Source of the DNA: Aphanothece sp. CMT-3BRIN-NPC111
GTDB lineage: Bacteria > Cyanobacteriota > Cyanobacteriia > Cyanobacteriales > JAHHGU01
Assembly (NCBI GenBank): GCA_019359765.1
Contig: JAHHGU010000016.1
Span: 1-64,000, forward strand
Length of the DNA: 64,000 nucleotides
Direction of reading: 5' to 3'
The notes under the pieces are model-generated. The model searched no databases, was not told where the DNA came from, and worked only from the letters and a program-made list of their open reading frames with translations. This document shows, piece after piece, positions 7,867-17,112 of the stretch (position 1 is the first letter of the stretch; every line of letters begins with the position of its first letter). Made by a program: the position numbers and the translations under genes.

Positions 7867-9855
7867 TTAACTAGCAGTGAGAGTTAACAACTCGCTTTCC
7901 ACCTCAGAGCGATCGCTAGCATCTGGGTTAAGGCGCAGGTAAGTCTGTAAATCAAAAGCAGCAGCATCTAAGCGACCTAAAGCAGTTAACACCACGGCTC
8001 GGTTTTGGTACAAATCTGGGTTATCTGCTGAAAGCGCGTTCGCGGAGCGCGTTGCGGAGCAACGTATCGCTTCATCCAAATCGCTCAAAGCTTCTGGTAG
8101 ATGTCCTAATTCATAGTGGAGTGCGGCACGGTTCGCCAACAACAGCGGTTGGCTGGGATTTAATGTCAATGCAGCATTGTAGTCTGCCAGCGCTGCTTCC
8201 GGTTGCTCCAAGAACTCAAACGCTTGAGCACGTCCTATCAAAGCCGGGACTTGCGTCGGGTTCAAATCTAGGGCAACAGAATAGGCATCCGCTGCTTCTG
8301 CTATTTGACCTCTTAAGTGATAGCACCGTCCTAGATTCATCCAGACTTCATAATAGGGGGGGCTAAACTCAATAGCCTTTTGGTAATCGTTGACAGCTTC
8401 TTCCAAACGTCCCATTTTTTGATAAGCATTACCGCGTTCGTTGTAATACTCCGAGTAATTTGGGTCTGCTGAAATTGCCGCCGTGAAGTAAGTAACCGCT
8501 TCCTCAAACATACCGACGGAAGCATAAACTTGAGCAATGTTGTAATGCAATACCGAGCGGTGCAGTTGATGCTGATCTAATCGCAAATGGGCTTTGAGTC
8601 GCTCAATACCTGACTGACACAGTTCTACTGCCTCTGCCGCTCTTCCTTGACGGTGCCGAATCAACGCCAAACCATTATGATTAAACGCATTCATAAAATG
8701 CTTTTGGTCGGCTGGCATATCCGTTTCTTCCAATAAGTCTAGACTTTGCTTTAAGTAAGCTTCAGCCTTAGCAAAATCTCGTTCAGGGAGGAAACGAGCG
8801 TGAAACATTGCCATCAGGTAATAGACTCGAACCAATTCGTTGGGGGTATCAATCTTGAAAAGAGCCTCTTCCTGAACTATCTGATATGCCCTAGCTGAAT
8901 TACCTGCCGTAGCATAGCAGTTGAAAAGATTGCCAACGATATTCCAGCGTAATTGATTGTCCTGTTTGCACAAATCCTCTAACTGAGTAGCAACCGCCTC
9001 ACAATAGATGAGCGCATCTTCATAAAAACCTTGATGGTTATAGATTCCCAGCACCCGCGCTTGCCAGATCAGAGCATTTTCCGGTTGGTCGCTGAGCAGC
9101 CAATAATAAATTAATCGCGAGCCATGTATTTCTGCCTCAATTAAGTCCCGACCGATGTGTTGTTCGAGTTCCTGCGCCAACCGCCTCATCTCCTCTTTGG
9201 AGACAGAAATTTCAGGCTGCGGAGGAAGATTTAAGCTAACTTTCTCTACCAAGCACTTAGTATCAAATTGATTGGCTACAGTTTCACTGGTGCCGGGGTT
9301 AGTCCCCAGTAGCAAAGTTAGATTCAATTGCTTTCCGCGACGGCGCATTAATTCAGAAAAGAAGCGACGTACCAGAACCCCAGCGCGATCGTAGCGATCG
9401 CAGGCAATTACCCAAGGTGAACCATCAGTATAGGGATACCAAGCATCCAACAGATTAATTAATCCATGTACAATCCGATAAGCCCGATCCAGAGCATAGT
9501 TGCGTACTCTTTCTTCACCTAGCGCTGAATCTGTAAGATTAGGATTGGGCACCGATATTGTATGCCGTAAGGCGGGTAAAACCATAGCCAATTCATAACT
9601 ATGTTTAGTAATCAGGTGTGGTGCCTTTTGCTGTATCTGTGGCATTAATTCATTTAAAAAGTCATTCAAACCCGCCCATAAACCGTTTTCATGAGAATCA
9701 CAAGATAACAGCCAAGTAGTTGCTCCATTATTTTGAGATTCTTGTAGCCACTGCTGCATCACCTCAAGGCGATCGCGTCCTGGTTGTGCATCTAATACAA
9801 CGACTTGGCTTGTTAAGTGCAGGGAGGGGAGTGAGATATTGTGCTGCCTTTCCAT
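7867..9855 (-). CDS. TPR protein with degenerate STAND-like N-terminus, last gene of peptide cassette
   Basis: 662 residues. The first 240 resemble an AAA/STAND NTPase that has lost its P-loop: no GxxxxGK[ST] is visible, though SPWVIACDRYDR sits where a Walker B strand would be. From about residue 270 to the end there are tandem tetratricopeptide repeats (for example HYNIAQVYASVGMFEEAV and YYNERGNAYQKMGRLEEAV), so it is probably a protein- or peptide-binding scaffold. Start ATG 9855 has an AAGGAA site overlapping the end of the protease gene eight bases upstream, indicating coupled translation. A dispersed palindrome is inserted in frame at 8033-8070. Its role with the peptides is inferred from position only. 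Confidence 0.7.
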   Translation of the reverse strand: MERQHNISLPSLHLTSQVVVLDAQPGRDRLEVMQQWLQESQNNGATTWLLSCDSHENGLWAGLNDFLNELMPQIQQKAPHLITKHSYELAMVLPALRHTISVPNPNLTDSALGEERVRNYALDRAYRIVHGLINLLDAWYPYTDGSPWVIACDRYDRAGVLVRRFFSELMRRRGKQLNLTLLLGTNPGTSETVANQFDTKCLVEKVSLNLPPQPEISVSKEEMRRLAQELEQHIGRDLIEAEIHGSRLIYYWLLSDQPENALIWQARVLGIYNHQGFYEDALIYCEAVATQLEDLCKQDNQLRWNIVGNLFNCYATAGNSARAYQIVQEEALFKIDTPNELVRVYYLMAMFHARFLPERDFAKAEAYLKQSLDLLEETDMPADQKHFMNAFNHNGLALIRHRQGRAAEAVELCQSGIERLKAHLRLDQHQLHRSVLHYNIAQVYASVGMFEEAVTYFTAAISADPNYSEYYNERGNAYQKMGRLEEAVNDYQKAIEFSPPYYEVWMNLGRCYHLRGQIAEAADAYSVALDLNPTQVPALIGRAQAFEFLEQPEAALADYNAALTLNPSQPLLLANRAALHYELGHLPEALSDLDEAIRCSATRSANALSADNPDLYQNRAVVLTALGRLDAAAFDLQTYLRLNPDASDRSEVESELLTLTAS
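8033..8070. repeat. HIP1-related palindromic repeat inserted in frame in the TPR gene
   Basis: Contains the perfect hairpin CGTTGC-GGA-GCAACG flanked by GCGTTCGCGGAGCGC. In the protein it reads SATRSANALSA between two TPR helices. Similar sequence occurs at 7782-7815, 19279-19310, 44457-44490 and 50430-50470. Confidence 0.6.
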
Positions 9856-9862
9856 AAAACCG

Positions 9863-11125
9863 TTATTTCCTTTTGTTATTACGTGAACTACGAATCCAGA
9901 GCCACAAGCCAGCGACTTGAAGCGGCAAAGAAAGCAATACTATTACCAAGGCATCCATGAAAGCGTAAGGATTGGCTTGATATCCAGCGCTCAAGGTTGT
10001 GACAAGAAGCACAAGATAATTCCACATCAGAGGGATGCTGATCAAGATGAGACAGTACCCAGCGACAATGCGACCTAAAACATAGATCAAGGCATACCAG
10101 CGGATCGCTCGCATTTCAGCGGCTGGAATGTGAGATTGGTCTATTTTCCGCGTCCGACGAATGAACTGGGGCATCTGGTTTTGCAAAAATACACCAGTAT
10201 CTTTCATCAAACTTTTGCAGTTAAAAAAGTTGGCAATTACGTAATAGAAATCAGTGCGAACAAAGAAATAGCACTGCCAAAGTAGAGCCAGCAGGTAGCT
10301 CAACAACATGGTTTGAGCTAGCTGGAAAATGACCGGATGTAGGGCAAACCATGATTGCTTTTGAGCAAATAAAACAAGTAGCAATATGGAAGCAGATACG
10401 GCATCGAGTAGCGGCCCAGCTAAGAACGGTAAGTAACGCTGGGAACGTGGTACTCCCCAAACGCCTGTCATATCTGTCTCCGCTACTAATATCCACAAGC
10501 GATTGCTGAAGCCCAGCCGACAGGAAACACCGACCGCACGAGCAGCTATCAAATGAGCCATCTCGTGTAAAAATACGGCAGTAAAGTTGATTAACGTCAG
10601 GAGAAGAAGCATCAGCGTAACGTTTTCTTTGAAAAAGTACGCTTTCCACCCTGGAATAATCGAGGGGTCGATAGTAACCGCAAGTAAACCTAAGCCGATT
10701 ACAACTCCACTACCGATTAGTACTTGTCGGCTGAATATTTTTTGGGCTAGTGCTTGTGGAAATTGGCTGAAGTGGTAGCGTATTGGCTTCGGTTGTGCAG
10801 AGCGTTGTTGGGAGTTGGTTTTCCTCAACGTAGCTGTTAGCTCATATTTATCAGTACCTAGAATCTGAACTAAACCGTTAAGTTCTAGAACCTCTAAAAG
10901 CTCGTTGATATCGGGTACTTCACCGTATTTTTCTTGATAAAGTGACTGAGCTTGTCCTACTGTCTTACCTTCAGATAAGTAATCTAGTAGCTCTACAGCA
11001 TCAAGTGGCAATACTAGAAAAACTCCCGTATCCGAGCGCCCGATAACAACATCCTCGCCGTCAGGTTGACGAATAAAGGGATAAACAGAAACCAAAGTAT
11101 CGCTTGCACAACTGACCACGTTCAA
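9863..11125 (-). CDS. PqqD-like domain fused to M50 membrane metalloprotease; candidate peptide-maturation protease
   Basis: 420 residues. Residues 14-95 look like a PqqD-type winged helix (FIRQPDGEDVVIGR, PLDAVELLDYLSEGKTV, INELLEVLELNGLVQI), the fold that binds leader peptides in RiPP pathways. After a polar linker come membrane helices, with HEMAH at 187-191 (zinc motif HExxH) inside a hydrophobic segment and AGPLLDA at 236-242, as in site-2-type M50 proteases such as YydH. The start is TTG 11125, chosen for its AGGGAGG site. Two small peptide genes lie directly upstream and a hairpin lies between. Proposed role: recognise the leader and cleave it at the membrane. Confidence 0.8.
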   Translation of the reverse strand: MNVVSCASDTLVSVYPFIRQPDGEDVVIGRSDTGVFLVLPLDAVELLDYLSEGKTVGQAQSLYQEKYGEVPDINELLEVLELNGLVQILGTDKYELTATLRKTNSQQRSAQPKPIRYHFSQFPQALAQKIFSRQVLIGSGVVIGLGLLAVTIDPSIIPGWKAYFFKENVTLMLLLLTLINFTAVFLHEMAHLIAARAVGVSCRLGFSNRLWILVAETDMTGVWGVPRSQRYLPFLAGPLLDAVSASILLLVLFAQKQSWFALHPVIFQLAQTMLLSYLLALLWQCYFFVRTDFYYVIANFFNCKSLMKDTGVFLQNQMPQFIRRTRKIDQSHIPAAEMRAIRWYALIYVLGRIVAGYCLILISIPLMWNYLVLLVTTLSAGYQANPYAFMDALVIVLLSLPLQVAGLWLWIRSSRNNKRK

Positions 11126-11141
11126 CAGCCTCCCTATGAAG

Positions 11142-11181
11142 GATCGGAACCGCAGTTTTTGTTAAAATTTGGGTTCCGATC
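11142..11181 (-). promoter_or_regulatory. Long hairpin between peptide gene and protease gene
   Basis: GATCGGAACC (11172-11181 on the minus strand) pairs perfectly with GGTTCCGATC (11142-11151). Within the 20-base interior, CA and TTTT pair with AAAA and TG around a short AAC loop. It sits 17 bases after the peptide stop and just before the protease start. It has no T run, so it looks like an mRNA processing or stabilising hairpin that could keep peptide mRNA in excess over protease mRNA. Confidence 0.6.
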
Positions 11182-11193
11182 AAAACTTAGATG

Positions 11194-11343
11194 TTCAACT
11201 ACCAGCAGGAGTTACAGAGCCAGCAGGAGTAAGCTGCTGCGGCTGTAGTTTTAAGTGTTTCCACTTCCCGAATAACGAACTTTTTCATTTTGGTAGCTTG
11301 GGGTTGTGTGGTATTCATTGAATTCTCCTTGAGATTAAAGTTG
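11194..11343 (-). repeat. 150-bp direct repeat, unit 1 (unit 2 at 11494-11643)
   Basis: Unit 1 and unit 2 lie exactly 300 bases apart and differ at seven positions. Each unit contains one whole peptide gene plus its ribosome site. Five differences fall in the coding part, four of them synonymous. Confidence 0.95.
11199..11318 (-). CDS. 39-residue Cys/Trp-ended peptide, copy 1 (putative RiPP precursor)
   Basis: The gene starts with ATG after an AAGGAG ribosome site at good spacing and encodes 39 residues. The N-terminal part (MNTTQPQATKMKKFVIREVE) is charged and helix-like, followed by TLKTT, four alanines and the tail AYSCWLCNSCW, ending at the stop. Cysteines fall at 32, 35 and 38, two of them followed by tryptophan. 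The alanine run resembles a leader/core boundary. Copy 2 lies exactly 300 bases upstream. The encoded peptide precedes a PqqD-like/M50 protease gene on the same strand. No homologue is recognised; leader, core and modification are inferred. Confidence 0.75.
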   Translation of the reverse strand: MNTTQPQATKMKKFVIREVETLKTTAAAAYSCWLCNSCW

Positions 11344-11350
11344 ATGGAAA

Positions 11351-11446
11351 CTATAGCAATCCTGTTTGGATGAACCGCAAAGGCGCAAAGAGCGCTAAGG
11401 AAGAAAAGAAAGAGGCAAACTCAGGAATAAGCTAGGACTGCTATAG
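11351..11446. mobile_element. Small MITE-like element between the two peptide genes
   Basis: About 96 bases bounded by the inverted repeats CTATAGCAATCCT (11351-11363) and AGGACTGCTATAG (11434-11446), matching at 12 of 13 positions. The interior AACCGCAAAGGCGCAAAGAG is of a type I recall from dispersed cyanobacterial repeats. It has no coding capacity. Confidence 0.6.
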
Positions 11447-11493
11447 AGTTGATTTTTTTTCTTCAGGTATTTGTCTGGAGTGAAACCTAGAAT

Positions 11494-11643
11494 TTCAACT
11501 ACCAGCAGGAGTTACAGAGCCAGCAGGAGTAAGCTGCTGCAGCTGTAGTTTTAAGTGTTTCCACTTCCCGAATAACAAACTTTTTCATCTTGGTAACTTG
11601 GGGTTGTGTAGTATTCATTGAACTCTCCTTGAGATTGAAGTTG
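11494..11643 (-). repeat. 150-bp direct repeat, unit 2
   Basis: Second copy of the peptide gene unit; see unit 1 at 11194-11343. The two units are separated by 150 bases that include the MITE-like element. Confidence 0.95.
11499..11618 (-). CDS. 39-residue Cys/Trp-ended peptide, copy 2 (putative RiPP precursor)
   Basis: Identical to copy 1 except for valine instead of alanine at residue 8. It has the same AAGGAG ribosome site and the same tail AYSCWLCNSCW. A longer in-frame reading from 11765 exists but lacks a ribosome site, and that upstream part is not duplicated, so the ATG at 11618 is the start. It is promoter-proximal in the cassette; its promoter must lie in the 260 bases shared with the divergent NB-ARC/WD40 gene. 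Confidence 0.75.
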   Translation of the reverse strand: MNTTQPQVTKMKKFVIREVETLKTTAAAAYSCWLCNSCW

Positions 11644-11876
11644 TTTGTGTTTTCTAAATCTAGTTTTGCTTTCCCAAGGGGGGAAAGACCAGAGAAGATA
11701 AAGACGTTAAGCCCCAACTTAAGCTCGTAGACTGCCAATTTCCCCAAACCCTTACCAGCAGGCATTCAGGGCGGATGTAATTTAGTTAATGTAGGGATGT
11801 ACTTGCTTAAGTTGCGAATAACTTGCGAAGAAGTTGTAGTTTTGCTTGAAGCAAGCAGGAATACTGGCAAGCAGCA

Positions 11877-14800
11877 ATGACCATGAATCAGAAAAAAGTC
11901 AGCCGCAGACGTGGGGTAGTGCTCACCCTTGAGGGACAAAAGAAACTGCAAGCAGCCAGACGGCAAGCGGAAATACAAGGCAATTTTGGCGATCGCTATA
12001 CCTTGGAAGAATTGAGCGATCGCACGGGACTGTCTCTCAACACCATCACCAAAGTCCTAGAGGCTCGTTCAGCCGTTGATAAACAAACCCTAGACAGCTT
12101 TTTCACAGCCTTTAACCTAGAGTTAGAGCGGGGTGACTATTCTCAGGTAGGCTCTAATGAAGCACAGCAACCCCCAAACCGCGTTAACGGGGAGGGGGCT
12201 GACGACAGGGGTTCAAACAAGGATCTGAGTTTGCGTCAAGATTGGGGAGAAGCCATTGATGTCTCAGTTTTCTATGGACGTACAGAAGAATTAGCCACTT
12301 TAGAAGAATGGATCGTGCCGGATTCCTGCCGCTTAGTAACCTTGTTGGGAATGGGGGGAATTGGCAAAACTGCCTTATCTGTAAAGCTGGCAGAACAAAT
12401 CCAGGATAAGTTTGAGTACCTGATTTGGCGATCGCTCCGCAATGCTCCTCCTTTAGAAGATATCCTGGCAGAACTAATCCAGTTCCTCTCTCAGCAGCAG
12501 TCAACTAATTTACCCAACAGCATAGAGAGTCAAATTACGCGACTGATTAATTATTTACGTCAACATCGCTGTTTGCTAGTGCTGGATAATGTCGAGTCAA
12601 TTCTGCAAAGCGGCGTGGCGGCTGGAGACTATCGCCAGGGATACGAAAGCTATGGTGAGCTACTCACACGGGTAGGAGAAGCCGCTCATCAAAGTTGTTT
12701 AGTGCTAACCAGCCGGGAGAAACCCTCATCTGTCGCCGCTCTAGAAGGCGATACCCTGCCAGTTAGAAGCTTCCAACTTACGGGTTTGAAGTCCGCAGAA
12801 GGTGCAGGCATCCTCAAAACTAAAGGTTTGTCCCAATCAGATGATCAGCGCCTCAAATTAAGCGAGATCTACAGCGGTAATCCCCTAGCGTTGAAGATCG
12901 TTTCTACCTCAATTAGAGAAATATTTGATGGAAATATTGCGGAATTTTTAGCACAAGGCACTACCGTTTTCAATGGAATTCGCCATCTGTTAAACCAGCA
13001 AATCAATCGCTTGTCAGCTTTAGAACAGCAGGTGATGTACTGGCTGGCGATTAATCGGGAGTGGGTTTCCCTGGCACAATTGCAAGCGGATATAGTCCCA
13101 GCGGTATCAAGAGGCAAAGTATTGGAAGCTCTGGAATCATTAGGACGGCGATCGCTAATTGAAGTAAGTGCCGCTAAGTTTACCCAGCAACCTGTAGTCA
13201 TGGAATACATGACTGAGCAGCTAATCGAGCAGGTTTATGAGGAGATTGCTACTGAAAAAGTTAACTTCCTGCTGATCTATGCATTAGTTAAAGCTACTGC
13301 CAAGGAATACATCCGAGAAAGCCAGATTCGCATTATTTTAGAACCTCTGATCAATAGGTTACGCACTAGCTTCAAATCCCAGCAGGAAGTTGAGCGTCAA
13401 CTACAGCGGATATTGTTAAAACTACGTTCCGAGTATTCCAGTACATCTGGATACGGTGGCGGAAACATGATCAATTTATTGCGTCAACTCAAGATTGACT
13501 TGGCTGGCTATGACTTTTCTCACCTACCTGTCTGGCAAGCTTACCTGCAAGATGTGCCTCTGCATCAAGTCAATTTTGCCCACGCAGATCTGACTAACTC
13601 GGTTTTTGCAGAAACATTAAGTAGTATTGCCTCTGTTGCCATTAGTCCAGATGGAAAACTTTTGGCTACGGGCGATCTCAATGGCGAAATTTGCCTTTGG
13701 CAAGTCGCAACTGGTCAACAACTGCTTACGTTAAAGGGACATACAAGTTGGGTTTGGTCAGTTGCTTTCAGTCCTCAAGGTAATATCTTAGCTAGTGGAA
13801 GTTTTGACCAATCAGTAAGACTATGGGACGTTGGCACTGGTGAATGCCTCAAGACTTTGCAGGAACATACAGGTGGTGTATGGTCAGTTGCTTTTAGTCC
13901 TCAAGGTAATATCCTAGCCAGTAGCAGTGATGACTCAATAGTCAGGTTGTGGGATGTTGGCACTGGTCGATGCCTAAAGGCTTTGCAGGGACACACGAGT
14001 TGGGTGCATTCAGTCGCTTTCAGTCCGCTCGGGATCTTAGCTAGTGGTAGTGAAGACTCAACAGTGAAGTTATGGGACATAGGCACAGGTCAATGTCTCA
14101 AGACTTTGGTGGGGCACACTAGCCGAGTTTGGTCAGTCGCTTTTAGTCCTCCAGGTAATACCCTAGCTAGTGGTAGTGAAGACTCTTCAGTGAAGCTGTG
14201 GGACATAGACACGGGTGAATGCCTCAAGACTTTGCAAGGGCATACCCGTCAGGTTGTTTCAGTTGCTTTCAATCCTCAAGATAATACTCTGGCTAGTAGC
14301 AGTGAAGACTCAAGAGTGAGGTTGTGGGATATTGGCACTGGTCAATGCCTTAAAACCTTGCAGGGGCACACCAGCCAAGTTTGGTCGGTTGCTTTCACTC
14401 CTGAAGGTGATACTTTAGTCAGCGGCAGCCAAGATCAAACGGTGCGGCTATGGGATGCTAAAAGCGGGGAATGCCTCAGGACTTTGCAAGGACATCTAAA
14501 TCGATTACGTTCAGTTGCTTTTAGTCCTCAAGCTGACACTCTGGCTAGTGGCAGTAGCGACCAAACCGTGAAGCTGTGGGATGCTAATACTGGTCGCAGC
14601 CTTAAAATTTTGTGGGGTCACACTAGATGGGTTTGCTCAGTTGCCTATAGTCCAGATGGTCAAACCTTAGCTAGTGGTAGTGGTGACCATAGTGTGAAGC
14701 TGTGGGATGTTAGCACAGGTCAATGCCTTAAGACTTTGCAGGGACATACTCATTGGGTACTTTCCGTTGCTTTCAGTCCTTCAGGTAATATCCTGGCAAG

Positions 14801-15530
14801 TAGCAGTGGTGACCATACTGTGAAACTGTGGGATGTTAGCACAGGTCAATGCCTCAGAACTTTGCAGGGACATACTAATTATGTAGAGTCAATAGCCTTC
14901 AGTCCTCAAGGTAATATCCTGGCTAGTGGCAGTGGTGACCAAACTGTCAAGTTATGGGACATTGGGACTGGTCAATGTCTCACGACTTTGCAGGGACACG
15001 CCAGCCGCGTTTGGTCAGTCGCTTATGCGCCAAGTGCAAATATCCTGGCTAGTGGCAGTGATGACTCCTCAGTGAAGCTATGGGACATTGGGACTGGTCA
15101 ATGCCTCAAAACTTTGCAGGGACACATTAGTTCCATCTGGTCAGTTACCTTTAGCCAGGATGGTCAAATCTTGGCTAGTGGTGGCGGTGACCAAACTATA
15201 AGGCTATGGGATATCACCACTGGACAATGCCTGAAGACGTTACCAGGACATAGCAATCTAGTCTCGTCTGTTGCATTTAATTCTGTTGGTGTTGGTGTCG
15301 TCCCAGAGAGAGCTACTCTGGGCAAGGCAGAGTTAACTCATGAGAATAGTCAAATTTTAGCCAGTTGCAGCTATGACGAGACAATAAAGCTTTGGGATAT
15401 CTTAACGGGTGAGTGCCTAAAAACGCTAAGAGCTGACAGGCTTTATGAGGGTATGAATATTACTGGAGTTACGGGTTTAACTATAGCTCAGAAATCTACA
15501 CTAAAAGCTTTGGGTGCGGTTGAGTATTGA
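11877..15530 (+). CDS. NB-ARC (STAND) NTPase with 14 WD40 repeats
   Basis: 1217 residues. Residues 1-90 carry a helix-turn-helix-like segment ([20 protein letters not shown]). The NB-ARC domain follows, with P-loop GMGGIGKT at 158-165, Walker [11 protein letters not shown], a TSREKP sensor and GNPLALKIV. After a helical region and a short pentapeptide-like stretch ([17 protein letters not shown]) come 14 WD repeats of about 42 residues, enough for two seven-bladed propellers. The last repeat has an insertion of about 20 residues. Such proteins are ATP-driven switches used in signalling or defence in cyanobacteria. It is divergent from the peptide cassette. The specific ligand is unknown. Confidence 0.92.
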   Translation: MTMNQKKVSRRRGVVLTLEGQKKLQAARRQAEIQGNFGDRYTLEELSDRTGLSLNTITKVLEARSAVDKQTLDSFFTAFNLELERGDYSQVGSNEAQQPPNRVNGEGADDRGSNKDLSLRQDWGEAIDVSVFYGRTEELATLEEWIVPDSCRLVTLLGMGGIGKTALSVKLAEQIQDKFEYLIWRSLRNAPPLEDILAELIQFLSQQQSTNLPNSIESQITRLINYLRQHRCLLVLDNVESILQSGVAAGDYRQGYESYGELLTRVGEAAHQSCLVLTSREKPSSVAALEGDTLPVRSFQLTGLKSAEGAGILKTKGLSQSDDQRLKLSEIYSGNPLALKIVSTSIREIFDGNIAEFLAQGTTVFNGIRHLLNQQINRLSALEQQVMYWLAINREWVSLAQLQADIVPAVSRGKVLEALESLGRRSLIEVSAAKFTQQPVVMEYMTEQLIEQVYEEIATEKVNFLLIYALVKATAKEYIRESQIRIILEPLINRLRTSFKSQQEVERQLQRILLKLRSEYSSTSGYGGGNMINLLRQLKIDLAGYDFSHLPVWQAYLQDVPLHQVNFAHADLTNSVFAETLSSIASVAISPDGKLLATGDLNGEICLWQVATGQQLLTLKGHTSWVWSVAFSPQGNILASGSFDQSVRLWDVGTGECLKTLQEHTGGVWSVAFSPQGNILASSSDDSIVRLWDVGTGRCLKALQGHTSWVHSVAFSPLGILASGSEDSTVKLWDIGTGQCLKTLVGHTSRVWSVAFSPPGNTLASGSEDSSVKLWDIDTGECLKTLQGHTRQVVSVAFNPQDNTLASSSEDSRVRLWDIGTGQCLKTLQGHTSQVWSVAFTPEGDTLVSGSQDQTVRLWDAKSGECLRTLQGHLNRLRSVAFSPQADTLASGSSDQTVKLWDANTGRSLKILWGHTRWVCSVAYSPDGQTLASGSGDHSVKLWDVSTGQCLKTLQGHTHWVLSVAFSPSGNILASSSGDHTVKLWDVSTGQCLRTLQGHTNYVESIAFSPQGNILASGSGDQTVKLWDIGTGQCLTTLQGHASRVWSVAYAPSANILASGSDDSSVKLWDIGTGQCLKTLQGHISSIWSVTFSQDGQILASGGGDQTIRLWDITTGQCLKTLPGHSNLVSSVAFNSVGVGVVPERATLGKAELTHENSQILASCSYDETIKLWDILTGECLKTLRADRLYEGMNITGVTGLTIAQKSTLKALGAVEY

Positions 15531-15649
15531 AAAAGGCGATCGCATTCTTATACAAAATCCGCTTCTATAATCTCCTTGATTTTTTATATCGGCTGCATCT
15601 CGCCTATCCCCTACAACTCTGCTTACTTTGAATAAGGAAGAAATTCATT

Positions 15650-17101
15650 TTGCCTCATCCAATTACTCATGCTCAACCCCCTCTGGAATTTATTCCACCC
15701 GCCCTCAATCTCCCGGTGGTAGGGCTGGCTCAATTGATGCTGCCTACTTGGTTGCGATCGCGCACAAATATCACCCGTATCCAAGCAGACAATGTAGAAA
15801 CCCTAGTAGATCTCTATAGCCAGTTCCAATCCGGTAAAATCCGTTTCTTGATGGCATTTCGTCATCCCAGTGCCAACGATCCCCTGTCTATGCTTTACCT
15901 GCTTTCTCGCCTAGTGCCACGGGTAGCACGACAGCAGGGAATCTCGCTGAAATCTCCGATTCATTCCCACTTTATCTATGATCGCGGGATTCCCCTATGG
16001 GCTGGCTCGATAGTCAGCTGGTTATATCCCCGTTTGGGGGGAACTCCTATCCATCGAGGCAAGCTAGATCGGGCGGGATTGCGATCGGCTCGCGATTTGT
16101 TTGCCAATGGTAGTCTGCCAATTGCAGCAGCCCCGGAAGGAGCCACCAATGGTCATAATGAAATTGTCAGTCCTCTAGAACCAGGCATTGCCCAAATGGG
16201 ATTTTGGTGTGTTGAAGATTTACTCAAAGCTGGACGCTCTGAGCAAGTTTTCATTGTACCTGTAGGAATTCAATATCGTTATGTTAATCCGCCCTGGAAA
16301 TCTTTAGAAAAGCTTTTAAGTGCATTAGAAGTCGATTGCGGTTTGCCTGTACGAGCGGTACATCCGCCGTCAGTATATAAGTCAGAAGAAACTCATAAAT
16401 CTCTATATAGACGGCTTTATAGGTTGGGCGAGCACTTACTAACCTTAATGGAAGAATTTTATACCAAATTCTATCATCAAAAGTTCCCAGCAGCTTCCAA
16501 GAAAGAAGTTTCTGCTATTCTTGAAACCGAAAAAACTAGTGGTTTTACAGAAGTCCAGCCTTCCAATTATAATGTCGAATTTACTGCCAGACTTCAAGCG
16601 CTACTAGACGTTGCATTACAGGTAGGAGAAGAGTATTTTAACCTTCAGCCCAAGGGCAGCTTGATCGATCGCTGTCGTCGCCTAGAACAAGCAGGGTGGG
16701 ATTATATTTATCGAGAAGATATCAAAAATCCAGAAGCACTTTCACCTCTAGAAAGAGGATTAGCTGATCGAATTGCCGCCGAAGCAAACCTGCGAATGTG
16801 GCATATGCGCTTAGTAGAAAGTTTCGTAGCAGTTACAGGCGCTTATGTTTTGGAAAAAAATACAGCTGATAGGTTTGCCGACACAACATTACTGATGTGG
16901 GATATGATTACGCGGATAAAAGGCGGTAACCCATTCCCCCGCCCTCGATTAGGTAAGCAATGGGTACAAATGACTGTGGGACAACCAATATCAGTTTCTG
17001 AGCGTTGGGACACTTATCAAGTCAGTCGCCGCAGTGCCAAGCAAGCTGTTGCTGACCTTACTCAAGACCTCCAAACCGCGCTAGAGAGTATGATTTCTTG
17101 A
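15650..17101 (+). CDS. PlsC-type lysophospholipid acyltransferase-like protein
   Basis: 483 residues. The N-terminal half is a glycerolipid acyltransferase domain: HX4D is FRHPSANDPLS, a GGTPIHRGK block resembles the substrate-binding block, and AAPEGATNGHNE contains the P-E-G motif. The C-terminal 200 residues are helical and not assigned. The start is TTG 15650, preceded by AAGGAAG at a nine-base spacing; no nearby ATG preserves the conserved N-terminus. It probably acylates a lysophospholipid or related acceptor at the membrane. It follows the NB-ARC gene by 119 bases. Confidence 0.78.
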   Translation: MPHPITHAQPPLEFIPPALNLPVVGLAQLMLPTWLRSRTNITRIQADNVETLVDLYSQFQSGKIRFLMAFRHPSANDPLSMLYLLSRLVPRVARQQGISLKSPIHSHFIYDRGIPLWAGSIVSWLYPRLGGTPIHRGKLDRAGLRSARDLFANGSLPIAAAPEGATNGHNEIVSPLEPGIAQMGFWCVEDLLKAGRSEQVFIVPVGIQYRYVNPPWKSLEKLLSALEVDCGLPVRAVHPPSVYKSEETHKSLYRRLYRLGEHLLTLMEEFYTKFYHQKFPAASKKEVSAILETEKTSGFTEVQPSNYNVEFTARLQALLDVALQVGEEYFNLQPKGSLIDRCRRLEQAGWDYIYREDIKNPEALSPLERGLADRIAAEANLRMWHMRLVESFVAVTGAYVLEKNTADRFADTTLLMWDMITRIKGGNPFPRPRLGKQWVQMTVGQPISVSERWDTYQVSRRSAKQAVADLTQDLQTALESMIS

Positions 17102-17112
17102 CGCGATACGGG

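Noticed and set aside
6996..9855. CPBP protease as a member of the peptide cassette
   Set aside because: It is on the opposite strand and coupled to clpS, a pairing that stands on its own; only proximity links it to the peptides.
11499..11765. A single 88-residue protein containing peptide copy 2
   Set aside because: The ribosome site and the duplicated unit both support a start at 11618, and the longer form lacks a ribosome site.
13700..15450. Minisatellite DNA
   Set aside because: The 126-base periodicity is explained by in-frame WD40 repeats in one intact gene.
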